DNA from: Microcaldota archaeon
GTDB taxonomy: Archaea; Micrarchaeota; Micrarchaeia; Micrarchaeales; CABMGC01
DNA length: 51,912 bases
Reading direction: 5' to 3'
Assembly: GCA_021851065.1 (NCBI GenBank)
Contig: JAJZJQ010000009.1
Coordinates: forward strand, 1 to 51,912
This document shows positions 16,024-22,976 of the stretch, one piece after another; position 1 is the first letter of the stretch, and every line of letters begins with the position of its first letter. The translations under genes were made by a program, and so were the position numbers. The notes under the pieces were generated by a model. That model saw only the letters and a program-made list of their open reading frames with translations. It was not told the origin of the DNA and did not search any database.

Positions 16024-16308
16024 TCATCGCACTGAGCCGCTGTAACTGCAGTGACATACTGCGCGGCGCAGTTTTCCGCCAACCACGCTGCGTATACTAT
16101 CGTAAACAGTATTGCTGCCCTCATCGTCCGATATATCAGTCTTGACTATAAAACCGTACTCCCCTTCAGTGAGCGATACCTCCCTCACACCGCGTATCTG
16201 AGCCAGCTTCCTTGCAGATGCATGCGCATCCCCGCCCAGCAATGGCTTCACAAAAAAGTAATCGAAGCTTCTTCCGGTACCCGCGTGGTTATTTGTTTTC
16301 TTCCCCAT
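16024..16308 (-). CDS. Small Lrp ligand-domain-like protein, 94 aa
   Basis: The core YFFVKPLLGGDAHASARKLA then GVREVSLTEGEYGFIVKTDI has the alternating strand-helix-strand pattern of the RAM (ACT-like) domain of Lrp/AsnC regulators, without a DNA-binding domain. Stand-alone RAM proteins sense amino acids or modulate full-length Lrp proteins. The C-terminal RRAVCHCSYSGS contains a CxC pair that could bind metal. ATG start at 16308. It is flanked by a surface-protein gene (convergent) and a membrane-anchored protein gene. The domain assignment is from pattern only. Confidence 0.6.
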   Translation of the reverse strand: MGKKTNNHAGTGRSFDYFFVKPLLGGDAHASARKLAQIRGVREVSLTEGEYGFIVKTDISDDEGSNTVYDSIRSVVGGKLRRAVCHCSYSGSVR

Positions 16309-16433
16309 CTTATCACACCATTAATCATACGCCCAATGCCTGCTGATGGCAATCTCTTGGAGTCTTGGCATTAGCTGTGCGCATAGATCTAAAGATCTTG
16401 GATTTGCAACTTACCCATAGAGATTCGTATCAG

Positions 16434-17255
16434 CTAAGGCTGCACATCTAATTCAGAGTTGTTTATTGGCTCAGGCAGGTCTAATTGATTTTGTGTAGCA
16501 TTGCCATCTATATGTATCACTGTGTAATTTAGAAACAGTGACTTTGTATGATTTGATGTTGCAGTATAAGAGAAATATATTGGAACGTGATATTTGATGG
16601 ACAAGCAGATTGATGCGTTCTCAGTCTGATAGCGCTGGCTCGAATTTGTACGGGTTATAGAGAAATAGGTGCAAGGATAACCATTGTAGTTCGACTGGTG
16701 CACATTATCAAGATTTACAACATACCCCCTGCCAAATCCGTCTAACGCAGAGAAGTTCAATACGGAGAGATAACCATAGATATCCGCCACAGATGTAGAT
16801 GTTGCATTGAAGCAGAATGTGTTACCGCAGCCATAGAACGTTTTGTTCTCCTTAAATACAGAAGTATAATTGACATACACGTAGTTATTTGGCATGTAAC
16901 TCCCGTTGCTCGATCTTGCTAATTGAATTAGCGACTCAGTGTACGGTAATTTTATTTCAGAATCATAGTGATAGGATTTATAGTTTAATATGTGGGCAGA
17001 TTCAGGATTAACGAATAAGTTAAAAGTGACATTTATACTGTTAATTGAATTAAATTCCTGCTGCTGCAGAGTTACCAGAGTATTTACACTGAAGTTTGCT
17101 GGACTAAGAGCTTTCTGATACGAATTCACTTGTCCATGCAGTTTGACCATAGTAGAGGTGGTGGTAATTGATTGATGTGATAAGTTTAGCCAAACTGCAA
17201 CTACTGCCATAATTATAATTGCTGCAATTACCAATAAATTAGTTAATAGACCCAC
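16434..17255 (-). CDS. Membrane-anchored extracytoplasmic protein, 273 aa
   Basis: One N-terminal transmembrane helix (about residues 4-24, LLVIAAIIIMAVVAVWLNL) is followed by an outside domain with more than ten N-x-S/T sites and Cys pairs (FYGCGNTFCFN, GYPCTYFSI, ASICLSIKYHVPIYFSY). The Y-x-G-x-P-C then C-L-S-x-x-Y-x-[VI]-P pattern matches the protein at 3702-4469, indicating a paralogous family. Function unknown. The coding region is more AT-rich than the suf and topoisomerase genes. Confidence 0.75.
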   Translation of the reverse strand: MGLLTNLLVIAAIIIMAVVAVWLNLSHQSITTTSTMVKLHGQVNSYQKALSPANFSVNTLVTLQQQEFNSINSINVTFNLFVNPESAHILNYKSYHYDSEIKLPYTESLIQLARSSNGSYMPNNYVYVNYTSVFKENKTFYGCGNTFCFNATSTSVADIYGYLSVLNFSALDGFGRGYVVNLDNVHQSNYNGYPCTYFSITRTNSSQRYQTENASICLSIKYHVPIYFSYTATSNHTKSLFLNYTVIHIDGNATQNQLDLPEPINNSELDVQP

Positions 17256-17438
17256 ATTATCACTTGCGCATATTGAAATACGATCATATAATATTAATTT
17301 GTCTACTCAACAATACTATACAATAGTTTCTGCGTGAGGTCATTTAGAGGTATGCAATCAGATGTCAAATGCATTATAAAACGCACATCCGGTTAGATAA
17401 ACTATGCGGTTGATCTGTAGCATTGCCATCATATTTTT

Positions 17439-17684
17439 CTATAACGCTATATTCGAAGTACTTGCAGAGGCAGTAGGAATGTCCGTAGGCATAATTAATT
17501 GCCCACCAACTGCCAACGTAGCTGTAGCCAGTATAACTGGTGCAGATTTCCTTTGAATAGCGTATAAAATCCTGTTAGTAGTTGATACTTGTTTCGGATA
17601 TCTTGATCCATACTCTGCATCTCTATGTGCACTCATTGATGCAGCATTAATTCTTTCGATCATGGTTGCACTCATTGTTCTCAT
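17439..17684 (-). CDS. Small hypothetical protein, 81 aa
   Basis: From the ATG at 17684 (MRTMSATMIERINAAS...) the frame gives a polar N-terminus and one moderately hydrophobic segment near residues 49-68 (APVILATATLAVGGQLIM), perhaps a membrane or pilin-like helix. TTG 17702 or GTG 17699 would add six or five residues. No domain is recognised. A 40-residue frame on the same strand just upstream might be co-transcribed. Confidence 0.4.
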   Translation of the reverse strand: MRTMSATMIERINAASMSAHRDAEYGSRYPKQVSTTNRILYAIQRKSAPVILATATLAVGGQLIMPTDIPTASASTSNIAL

Positions 17685-17724
17685 TCCAATACCCCACACC
17701 AATTATCCAGTATTTACTCCAATC

Positions 17725-17847
17725 TCAATCGGCCCAGACTACTCTCCATGAATTAATTCCATCGGGCACCAGCTTGACTGGCCTATTCTCATCGATGCGC
17801 ACTTGTTTCATCTTCCTTATGCCAAACAATTTCCACAGTATACCCAT
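17725..17847 (-). CDS. Possible 40-aa small protein
   Basis: An ATG at 17845-17847 opens a 40-codon frame, MGILWKLFGIRKMKQVRIDE, ending PDGINSWRVVWAD. A GGTGA sequence lies 3-7 nt upstream and could act as a ribosome site. Composition (Lys/Arg-rich front, two late Trp) is protein-like and free of low-complexity bias. It lies upstream of the 81-aa gene on the same strand. Evidence is weak because of its size. Confidence 0.3.
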   Translation of the reverse strand: MGILWKLFGIRKMKQVRIDENRPVKLVPDGINSWRVVWAD

Positions 17848-18151
17848 TGATTCACCAATAATCGGGATGGAGGAGTGGGAATACTGTAGCAGACACCGGC
17901 TGATTGGGATGACGTAATGCCAGCATAGGACAAGACAAGCACGAAGCTTGTTTGTTGTTTACCACCATATCCCCAAACCCCAGATAGTATTATGGCCTAA
18001 GTTGTATTTAAACATATCACGAATAAGTTGACAGAAGCAGGGATATTGGAAGTATTGTTGCTATTTAATACAATTATAATAACATTGTATATGGGTTATT
18101 AAGTTTAATTACAACCTTAGCATTTATATAAGTTAACAATGTAATAACCTT
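17848..18151. promoter_or_regulatory. AT-rich upstream region of the large Lrp-like gene with inverted half-sites
   Basis: The right part is very AT-rich. CATTTATATAAG (18121-18132) is a TATA box about 25 bp before the ATG at 18152, predicting a leaderless message. ACATTGT (18082-18088) and GGTTATT (18094-18100) recur inverted as ACAATGT (18136-18142) and AATAACC (18143-18149), the second pair covering the transcription start. These look like operator half-sites for autoregulation by the downstream protein. No gene is seen between 17848 and 18151. Confidence 0.5.
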
Positions 18152-19549
18152 ATGGAGAACATACCTGCAGCAGTTTCCAAGACATATTCCAGGCTAAGAA
18201 AGGAATATCGTTTTTACATTTCAATGAAACGTATAAAAGGGAGGTATTACATATATCATGCAACGTCAAAATGGAACAAACAATTCAAAAAAGTGGAGGT
18301 AAAATCAGAATATCTTGGAAGAATTGGCGAGGATGGAAGTTATATAAAGAAAAAACTGCAATCAGGCAATAAAATTCTTGAGAATGCAATTGATATCATT
18401 GAGAATAGAGGAGGTAAGATAGTATGGGGGAATGGGGAAGTAGATTATCAGCAGCCTCAAATCGAAGAGCAGAGTACAGACCCATCTGAACTCAAGTTAC
18501 TCACAATCTTAAGTATGAATGGAAGAGCAAAGGCCACATCGATTGCAAAACTGCTTAACATAACACCGCAAGCAGCATACAGAAAAGTAAAACAGCTTGA
18601 GAAGAAGTACCAGATAAGATACTTGGCTGAGATAAATACGGATAAATTAGGTTTCCTTTGGTTTGTGGCATTCATTAAATTCCATGACAGTACACCACCC
18701 ATGAATAAAATAAAGGAAACGCTAGAGAATCACCCACTTATACAGTTTGGAGCTATGGTAAGTGGTGCATACGATCTCATACTATACTTATTGTTAGATA
18801 CTAGTTCATTTGTACAATGGGAAAGATTAGAAAACTTGAGAGCAACCGTGTTTCCAGATTTTAGTGCCACATGGTATATAAAATCCATTGTGCCCGTATA
18901 CAGTTTTATACCAATTAGGGATATTTTCTTTAAAGTTCTTGGGGAGAAAGTGTGGAAGAGGACACTTGAGAATCCTAGACCCAGATTGGGCGAACTTTTG
19001 CAAAGAGAATATCGTGTCCTGAAAAGCCTGAACTCTAACGGTAATAGAACCTTTCAGGACATAGATAAAGAAAATAATTTTGCAGCAGGTACATCCAGGC
19101 ATATATATTATAACCTGCTCGAAGAAGAAAAATTGAATAGGGTTACTATAAGTCTAAATAACGTACCTTTAGCTTATAATTCAATTATTACAATGGAATT
19201 AGATAACAGTCGAATTTTTGATAAGAATAGGAATATACTGCGCTTTGATATAATACGTGAAACAGATAAACCAACTAATGAGTATACGATGGTTTCAGAT
19301 ATTAGTGACCCAGACGGTGTGCTTTTCATTAAACCGATATACAAAGATAAAAGTGCTGAGGAGTACATAGAATGGATCAGTTCCAGTATAGAAGGCGCAA
19401 GATTTACAAAGGTAGGTATAATAACAAAGGTTTTAATAGGGAATTTTTGCTACAGAAGATTTGACAATACATATACAATACAGTATGGCAATTTGGTTAA
19501 GACCAAGGCATTGCAGGGTAAGGAAAAGATACGATATGCCTACCTTTGA
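18152..19549 (+). CDS. Large Lrp/AsnC-like regulator with two winged-helix/RAM units, 465 aa
   Basis: Residues 18-70 (RFYISMKRIKGRYYIYHATS...YLGRIGEDG) resemble the short N-terminal module found before the catalytic domain of some archaeal transposases and related DNA-binding proteins. Next comes a winged helix (KATSIAKLLNITPQAAYRKV) with a RAM-like ligand part (IQFGAMVSGAYDLILYLLLD), and then a second, weaker repeat from about residue 285 (LGELLQREYRVLKSLNSNGN... ending near residue 440). A normal Lrp is about 150 residues, so this is a tandem fusion. It is AT-rich compared with its neighbours, suggesting transfer. It stands alone, with probable operator half-sites at its start. The target is unknown. 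Confidence 0.75.
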   Translation: MENIPAAVSKTYSRLRKEYRFYISMKRIKGRYYIYHATSKWNKQFKKVEVKSEYLGRIGEDGSYIKKKLQSGNKILENAIDIIENRGGKIVWGNGEVDYQQPQIEEQSTDPSELKLLTILSMNGRAKATSIAKLLNITPQAAYRKVKQLEKKYQIRYLAEINTDKLGFLWFVAFIKFHDSTPPMNKIKETLENHPLIQFGAMVSGAYDLILYLLLDTSSFVQWERLENLRATVFPDFSATWYIKSIVPVYSFIPIRDIFFKVLGEKVWKRTLENPRPRLGELLQREYRVLKSLNSNGNRTFQDIDKENNFAAGTSRHIYYNLLEEEKLNRVTISLNNVPLAYNSIITMELDNSRIFDKNRNILRFDIIRETDKPTNEYTMVSDISDPDGVLFIKPIYKDKSAEEYIEWISSSIEGARFTKVGIITKVLIGNFCYRRFDNTYTIQYGNLVKTKALQGKEKIRYAYL

Positions 19550-19659
19550 TAAGGACATAGATCTACTCACTATGTATATACTAAAAAGTTACTTTTGCTT
19601 AGATTATCCACCTCCAACCATTTTTTCACCCCGGTTTCTATAATGAAAATTGGGCAGTA

Positions 19660-19884
19660 ATCTTTAAATAACTTTCCTGCCGGACCTAGGAGTGTTCTGT
19701 TGCGTTTCGACGTGTGTGTTTAGTATGGGCACTGCAATGCATTGACCCCAGGTATGCCTAAATGGTTATTCTAGGCAACTGCTGCCTGTTTCCAGGCATC
19801 TGGCCGTTGCCCATAGCGCCAATCTCGAGAAATAGAAAGGGAGGGCCCGCATGGGGAAGAATAGTCACGGGCCCGCCTTTCTCA
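19660..19884 (+). ncRNA. Candidate structured RNA or terminator-type stems
   Basis: There is no protein frame in this roughly 225-bp GC-richer stretch, but nested stems are plain. TGCCTA (19755-19760) pairs TAGGCA (19772-19777). Alternatively GGCAAC (19774-19779) pairs GTTGCC (19806-19811), enclosing the perfect hairpin GCCTG-TTTC-CAGGC (19784-19797). AGAAAGG...GGGCCCG (19834-19849) pairs CGGGCCC-GCCTTTCT (19868-19882). A TATA-like CTTTAAATAA (about 19661) lies upstream on the plus strand. The last stem also abuts the stop of the minus-strand gene at 19882 and could end its transcript. I could not match it to SRP, RNase P or 5S RNA. Strand is uncertain. Confidence 0.4.
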
Positions 19885-20409
19885 CTGTGGAGGTGATATG
19901 ATTAGCGCTTTAGTCGCTTTGCCAGCATCAATACGGTAATAGACCCTGTGGCCCAGTTGTGACTTTATGAGGAATCCTGAGGCGCACAGCTTGCTTAGCC
20001 TGTTGCACGCCGCATTCCTGCCCCTGTATTTCATGAATCCCTTTATGTCATCGGCGCACGCCATGCCTTTGGTGCGCACAAAGTCAAGTATCATGCCGTC
20101 AAGGTTCGATACCGGGACCTCCACGAGATTCTGCTGCTGGGGCATCTGTACCTCAGCTGCTGCAGGCATCTCGAAGGCCTCGTGGAACTGCTGCTCAAGG
20201 GTAATTATCTTGTCCATTAGCCCTGACAGCGCCTTGTTGGTCCTCTCCCTCTCCTCTAAAAGCCTTATAAGCATGGAGTTTACTGTCTCCTCGGGAAGTT
20301 TCTCCACCGGCTGTACCTTCTGTGCCTTTTCAGCAAGCACCTTGACCTCCTGTTTGAGTCTGATAATTTCCTCTTCCACAAGGTCTTTGCTTGCCGAATC
20401 CATACCCAT
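19882..20409 (-). CDS. Coiled-coil protein with C-terminal winged helix, 175 aa
   Basis: Residues 8-80 are strongly helical with heptads (VEEEIIRLKQEVKVLAEKAQ, LLEERERTNKALSGLMDKII). A Gln/Pro/Ala linker follows. The C-terminal 65 residues form a winged-helix DNA-binding domain (LDGMILDFVRTKGMACADDI, NRLSKLCASGFLIKSQLGHR, VYYRIDAG). It is likely a dimeric transcription factor. The start is ATG 20409; GTG one codon earlier is possible. Upstream on its strand are TTTAAATA (about 20497-20504) as a TATA box, tandem ATGATTC copies and a GAACC...GGTTC inverted repeat, which could be operators. Targets are unknown. Confidence 0.7.
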   Translation of the reverse strand: MGMDSASKDLVEEEIIRLKQEVKVLAEKAQKVQPVEKLPEETVNSMLIRLLEERERTNKALSGLMDKIITLEQQFHEAFEMPAAAEVQMPQQQNLVEVPVSNLDGMILDFVRTKGMACADDIKGFMKYRGRNAACNRLSKLCASGFLIKSQLGHRVYYRIDAGKATKALIISPPQ

Positions 20410-20523
20410 CACGATTTGTGCATGATACTTGCATGAACCATTCCTGAAAGGTTCATAGAAGAATCATGACTGAATCATAACTATAAAGGAATGGATATTT
20501 AAACCTTTCTGGAAAGTAGGATT

Positions 20524-20568
20524 TGTGGAATAAAAGGAAATCTGTGGAAATAATGGAGTTTTTGTGGA
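20524..20568 (+). repeat. Phased TGTGGA motifs, left cluster (three copies)
   Basis: TGTGGA occurs at 20524, 20543 and 20563, spaced 19 and 20 bp, each followed by an AT-rich run (for example TGTGGAAATAATGG). The spacing of about two helical turns places the motifs on one face of the DNA. A matching cluster lies beyond the ATPase gene at 22121-22167. Confidence 0.55.
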
Positions 20569-20649
20569 TTTAATCGAATATTTGGCTAACTGGAATAATG
20601 TCGCTTTTATAATGTGACTCCTCTTTGTGCTAAATAGATACTTCAATGA

Positions 20650-20669
20650 ACAAAATGTATACATTTTGT
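20650..20669 (+). promoter_or_regulatory. 20-bp perfect palindrome upstream of the ATPase gene
   Basis: ACAAAATGTATACATTTTGT is a perfect 20-bp palindrome. It lies about 20 bp upstream of a TATA-like TTAATATATC (20690-20699), and a half-site-like ACGAAATGTT is at about 20681-20690. The position suggests an activator or repressor site for the gene at 20720. Confidence 0.5.
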
Positions 20670-20719
20670 ATAGGTTACTAAACGAAATGTTAATATATCT
20701 TCCATATTAGATATTATTC

Positions 20720-21898
20720 ATGGATAATGAGGTATTTTCTAAGGTTGTACTTGCAAGTGAGAAGGCCGTTGCTAGTGTGGGTCCTTTTTCAGTTAAGAGA
20801 TATCTTTTTAATGCAGTTGACAAGAGTTCTGACAAATTTTATAGAGGTATTTATGGGCTAAGGGGTGTTGGCAAAACTATAATGCTGCTTCAGTTGGCAA
20901 AAAATAGGCAGAACGCACTTTACATACCTGCGGACGCTAAATATCTTCTTCAGGATAGCATATATGATATAGCAAATTATGCGATTGATAAGGGCTATAA
21001 GAGCTTATTTATCGACGAGATCCATTCTCGCACAGGATGGACTTACGATCTGAAGACATTGTACGATGAAGGGCAGGCAAAGGTATTCTTTACAGGGTCC
21101 TCCTCGATAGAACTTAGGAAAGGTGCAGACCTGAGCAGGCGCGTGATAATGCATGAACTTAAACCTGCATCTTTTCGTGAATATCTGAATATAAGGTATG
21201 GGGGAGGCATTAGTACCGTAAGTCTAGATGAATTATACGATAATGGAAGGAGACAGAAACTTGTAGTGCAGCATGGAAAATGGAATACATTTCTTGAAGA
21301 ATATTACAAATATGGAGGTGTCTTATATGAAGACATCAAAGAAGAATATCCAAAATCAATAACGAATACTTTAGAGAAGATAATAAATGTAGACCTGACG
21401 TATCTTAGGGAACTAGACATAAAAGTTGAGAATGATGTGTATAAACTTCTTTATAAGATAGTAGAGTCTGGTTTGTACGAAGCCAGCTATTCTAAACTAG
21501 CAGGGTATCTTGGAATAAGCAAGGTCACAACCATAAAACTCGTTACGGATCTTGAACATCTGGGTCTATTTAAGTTGATATATCCCTATGGTACAGGATT
21601 CCGAAAGGAACCGAAAATATATCTTAGTATACCATTTAGATCTGCACTTGCCGAGATGTCATCGAAAAAGGTAGATACTGGTACTTTAAGAGAAGAATTC
21701 TTTGCCAATAATGTGGATGTAGAAGGATACTTCAAGACAAAGCGTGGCGAGAAGACTCCGGATTTTAAGGTTAAAGACAATTCAATAGAAATTGGCGGAG
21801 ACAGAAAGAGAACTGTTGATGCAGATTACATAGCAGTTCACAGCCTAAATTTTGCAGAGAATAGAATTCCTTTATTCCTTTTTGGATTTTTATATTGA
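20720..21898 (+). CDS. AAA-family ATPase with DUF4143-type C-terminus, 392 aa
   Basis: Walker A is GLRGVGKT (46-53), Walker B is SLFIDEIHS (95-103), and VFFTGSSSIEL (about 122-132) is the sensor-1 strand, all matching the COG1373/DUF4143 ATPases common in archaea and bacteria. A winged helix follows (YSKLAGYLGISKVTTIKLVT), and the C-terminus TPDFKVKDNSIEIGG looks like the decayed nuclease-like core of the family. The cellular role of the family is not established; many members are in mobile or defence settings. It is AT-rich, monocistronic, probably leaderless, and flanked on both sides by phased TGTGGA motifs, so it may be a transferred cassette. Confidence 0.88.
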   Translation: MDNEVFSKVVLASEKAVASVGPFSVKRYLFNAVDKSSDKFYRGIYGLRGVGKTIMLLQLAKNRQNALYIPADAKYLLQDSIYDIANYAIDKGYKSLFIDEIHSRTGWTYDLKTLYDEGQAKVFFTGSSSIELRKGADLSRRVIMHELKPASFREYLNIRYGGGISTVSLDELYDNGRRQKLVVQHGKWNTFLEEYYKYGGVLYEDIKEEYPKSITNTLEKIINVDLTYLRELDIKVENDVYKLLYKIVESGLYEASYSKLAGYLGISKVTTIKLVTDLEHLGLFKLIYPYGTGFRKEPKIYLSIPFRSALAEMSSKKVDTGTLREEFFANNVDVEGYFKTKRGEKTPDFKVKDNSIEIGGDRKRTVDADYIAVHSLNFAENRIPLFLFGFLY

Positions 21899-22457
21899 AG
21901 GAGTTGCTGAAAGGTCCATGACAATATCCTTAAATCTTACCCCTGATAAAGGTAGTTTTTAAGTAAAGTTACCCGGGTATAAGCAAGGAACTTATATGCT
22001 CCTACGTCAAACTAAGTATTAATACATTTTTAGTATTATAATACGGATTGCATATTACTATTCAACTTGATTCCGGATAGCTGCTTTATCTTTTATCTGA
22101 TAGATAATTCGAAGCATAATTGTGGAAATAATGTTCATTTTGTGGAAGAAATAGTAATATTTCCACAAAGCCTGGAAATTAAGGGAATTCCGCAAACATG
22201 AATAGCAGATGAAATAAAGAGGAGATGTGCTGCAGTGGCTTCGGGTGCCAGGAAGCTGAGGCTGGCTGAAATAGATGCTTGGCAGCGCTGTCATGGATGC
22301 AATGGCATTCAGTAACAGCGCTTGGGCATGGCGCCAGTCTTCCCATATACCGGGATATAGGACACACTTTTACGGGTAGGTTACGGGTTGCATATGCTTA
22401 ATAAGTTTATTGCACCCTCATTAAAAGCACCAAAGCGTTTGCGATCAGGCAGTAATC
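21899..22457. other. Intergenic region, AT-rich then GC-normal
   Basis: About 560 bp without a convincing gene. The left half is AT-rich and ends in the phased TGTGGA motifs (22121-22167). The right half returns to normal composition; short minus-strand frames there are Cys/His/Ser-rich and look spurious. CTTAATAAG (about 22397) may be the TATA element for the KH/topoisomerase pair starting at 22458. AGATGAA followed by CTGA sequences (22206-22265) weakly recalls a box C/D RNA but is not convincing. Confidence 0.45.
22121..22167 (+). repeat. Phased TGTGGA motifs, right cluster
   Basis: TGTGGA at 22121 and 22141 (20 bp apart) and the inverted TCCACA at 22162-22167. The first copy shares TGTGGAAATAATG exactly with the left-cluster copy at 20543, about 1.6 kb away across the ATPase gene. 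Confidence 0.55.
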
Positions 22458-22976
22458 ATGGAACACATACTAATACCCCACAAAAGAGCGGCCATGCTGG
22501 ACAGTAAGACGCTGGAGAAACTTGAGGATAGGCTTGGCTGCAGCATAAATGTGAACGACAATGAGGTTACCATAAACGGCAAGCCCTATGATGAATACAA
22601 CGCCAAGAATGTGGTGCAGGCATTTGGCAGGGGCTTTGCGCTGGACAAGGCCTTCAGGCTGCTAAGCGAGGATTACTTCTTCCAGCAGGTGAACCTCAAG
22701 GAGATGTTCAGGAATCCGGATCAGCTTGCCAGAGTCAAGGCAAGGCTCATAGGCACCGAGGGCAGGGCCAAGGAGTATATAGAGTCGGTGAGCGGAGTGG
22801 ACATGATGGTTTATGGAAACACAGTAAGCACTATCGGCAGGATAGAGGAGGTTAGAATCGCGGATGCAGGCATAAAGATACTTATAGGAGGCGGCAAGCA
22901 CAAGACCGCATATGCAGTGATGGAGAAGGAGAGGAGGAAGATAAAGGAGGAGGAACAACATGGCAAACGTAGTTGA
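22458..22976 (+). CDS. Pno1/Dim2-like KH-domain RNA-binding protein, 172 aa
   Basis: Two KH-type units fit the archaeal Dim2/Pno1 (Krr1-like) family, which helps assemble the small ribosomal subunit near the 3' end of 16S rRNA. The first (ILIPHKRAAMLDSKTLEKLE) lacks GxxG, as in the eukaryotic protein. The second keeps it (VKARLIGTEGRAKEYIESVS, GTEG). A middle YNAKNVVQAFGRGFALDKAF is typical. The C-terminus is a basic/acidic helix. The stop overlaps the topoisomerase VI-B start by 17 bp, so the two are co-translated; the pairing is common in archaea. Confidence 0.85.
   Translation: MEHILIPHKRAAMLDSKTLEKLEDRLGCSINVNDNEVTINGKPYDEYNAKNVVQAFGRGFALDKAFRLLSEDYFFQQVNLKEMFRNPDQLARVKARLIGTEGRAKEYIESVSGVDMMVYGNTVSTIGRIEEVRIADAGIKILIGGGKHKTAYAVMEKERRKIKEEEQHGKRS

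Noticed and set aside
19770-19812. SRP RNA helix 8, from a CTGTTTCCAGG string like part of 4.5S RNA
   Set aside because: The GNAR tetraloop and the asymmetric loop with AGCAGCC are not found, and the size does not fit archaeal 7S RNA.
20524-22167. Replication origin, since TGTGGA resembles part of DnaA boxes and of the archaeal ORB half-element
   Set aside because: No Orc1/Cdc6 gene is nearby, the full ORB consensus is absent, and no long unwinding element is obvious. Reported instead as phased motifs.
22206-22265. Box C/D guide RNA (AGATGAA then CTGA)
   Set aside because: The C box is off-consensus and the D boxes are too close to each other; the terminal stem is missing.
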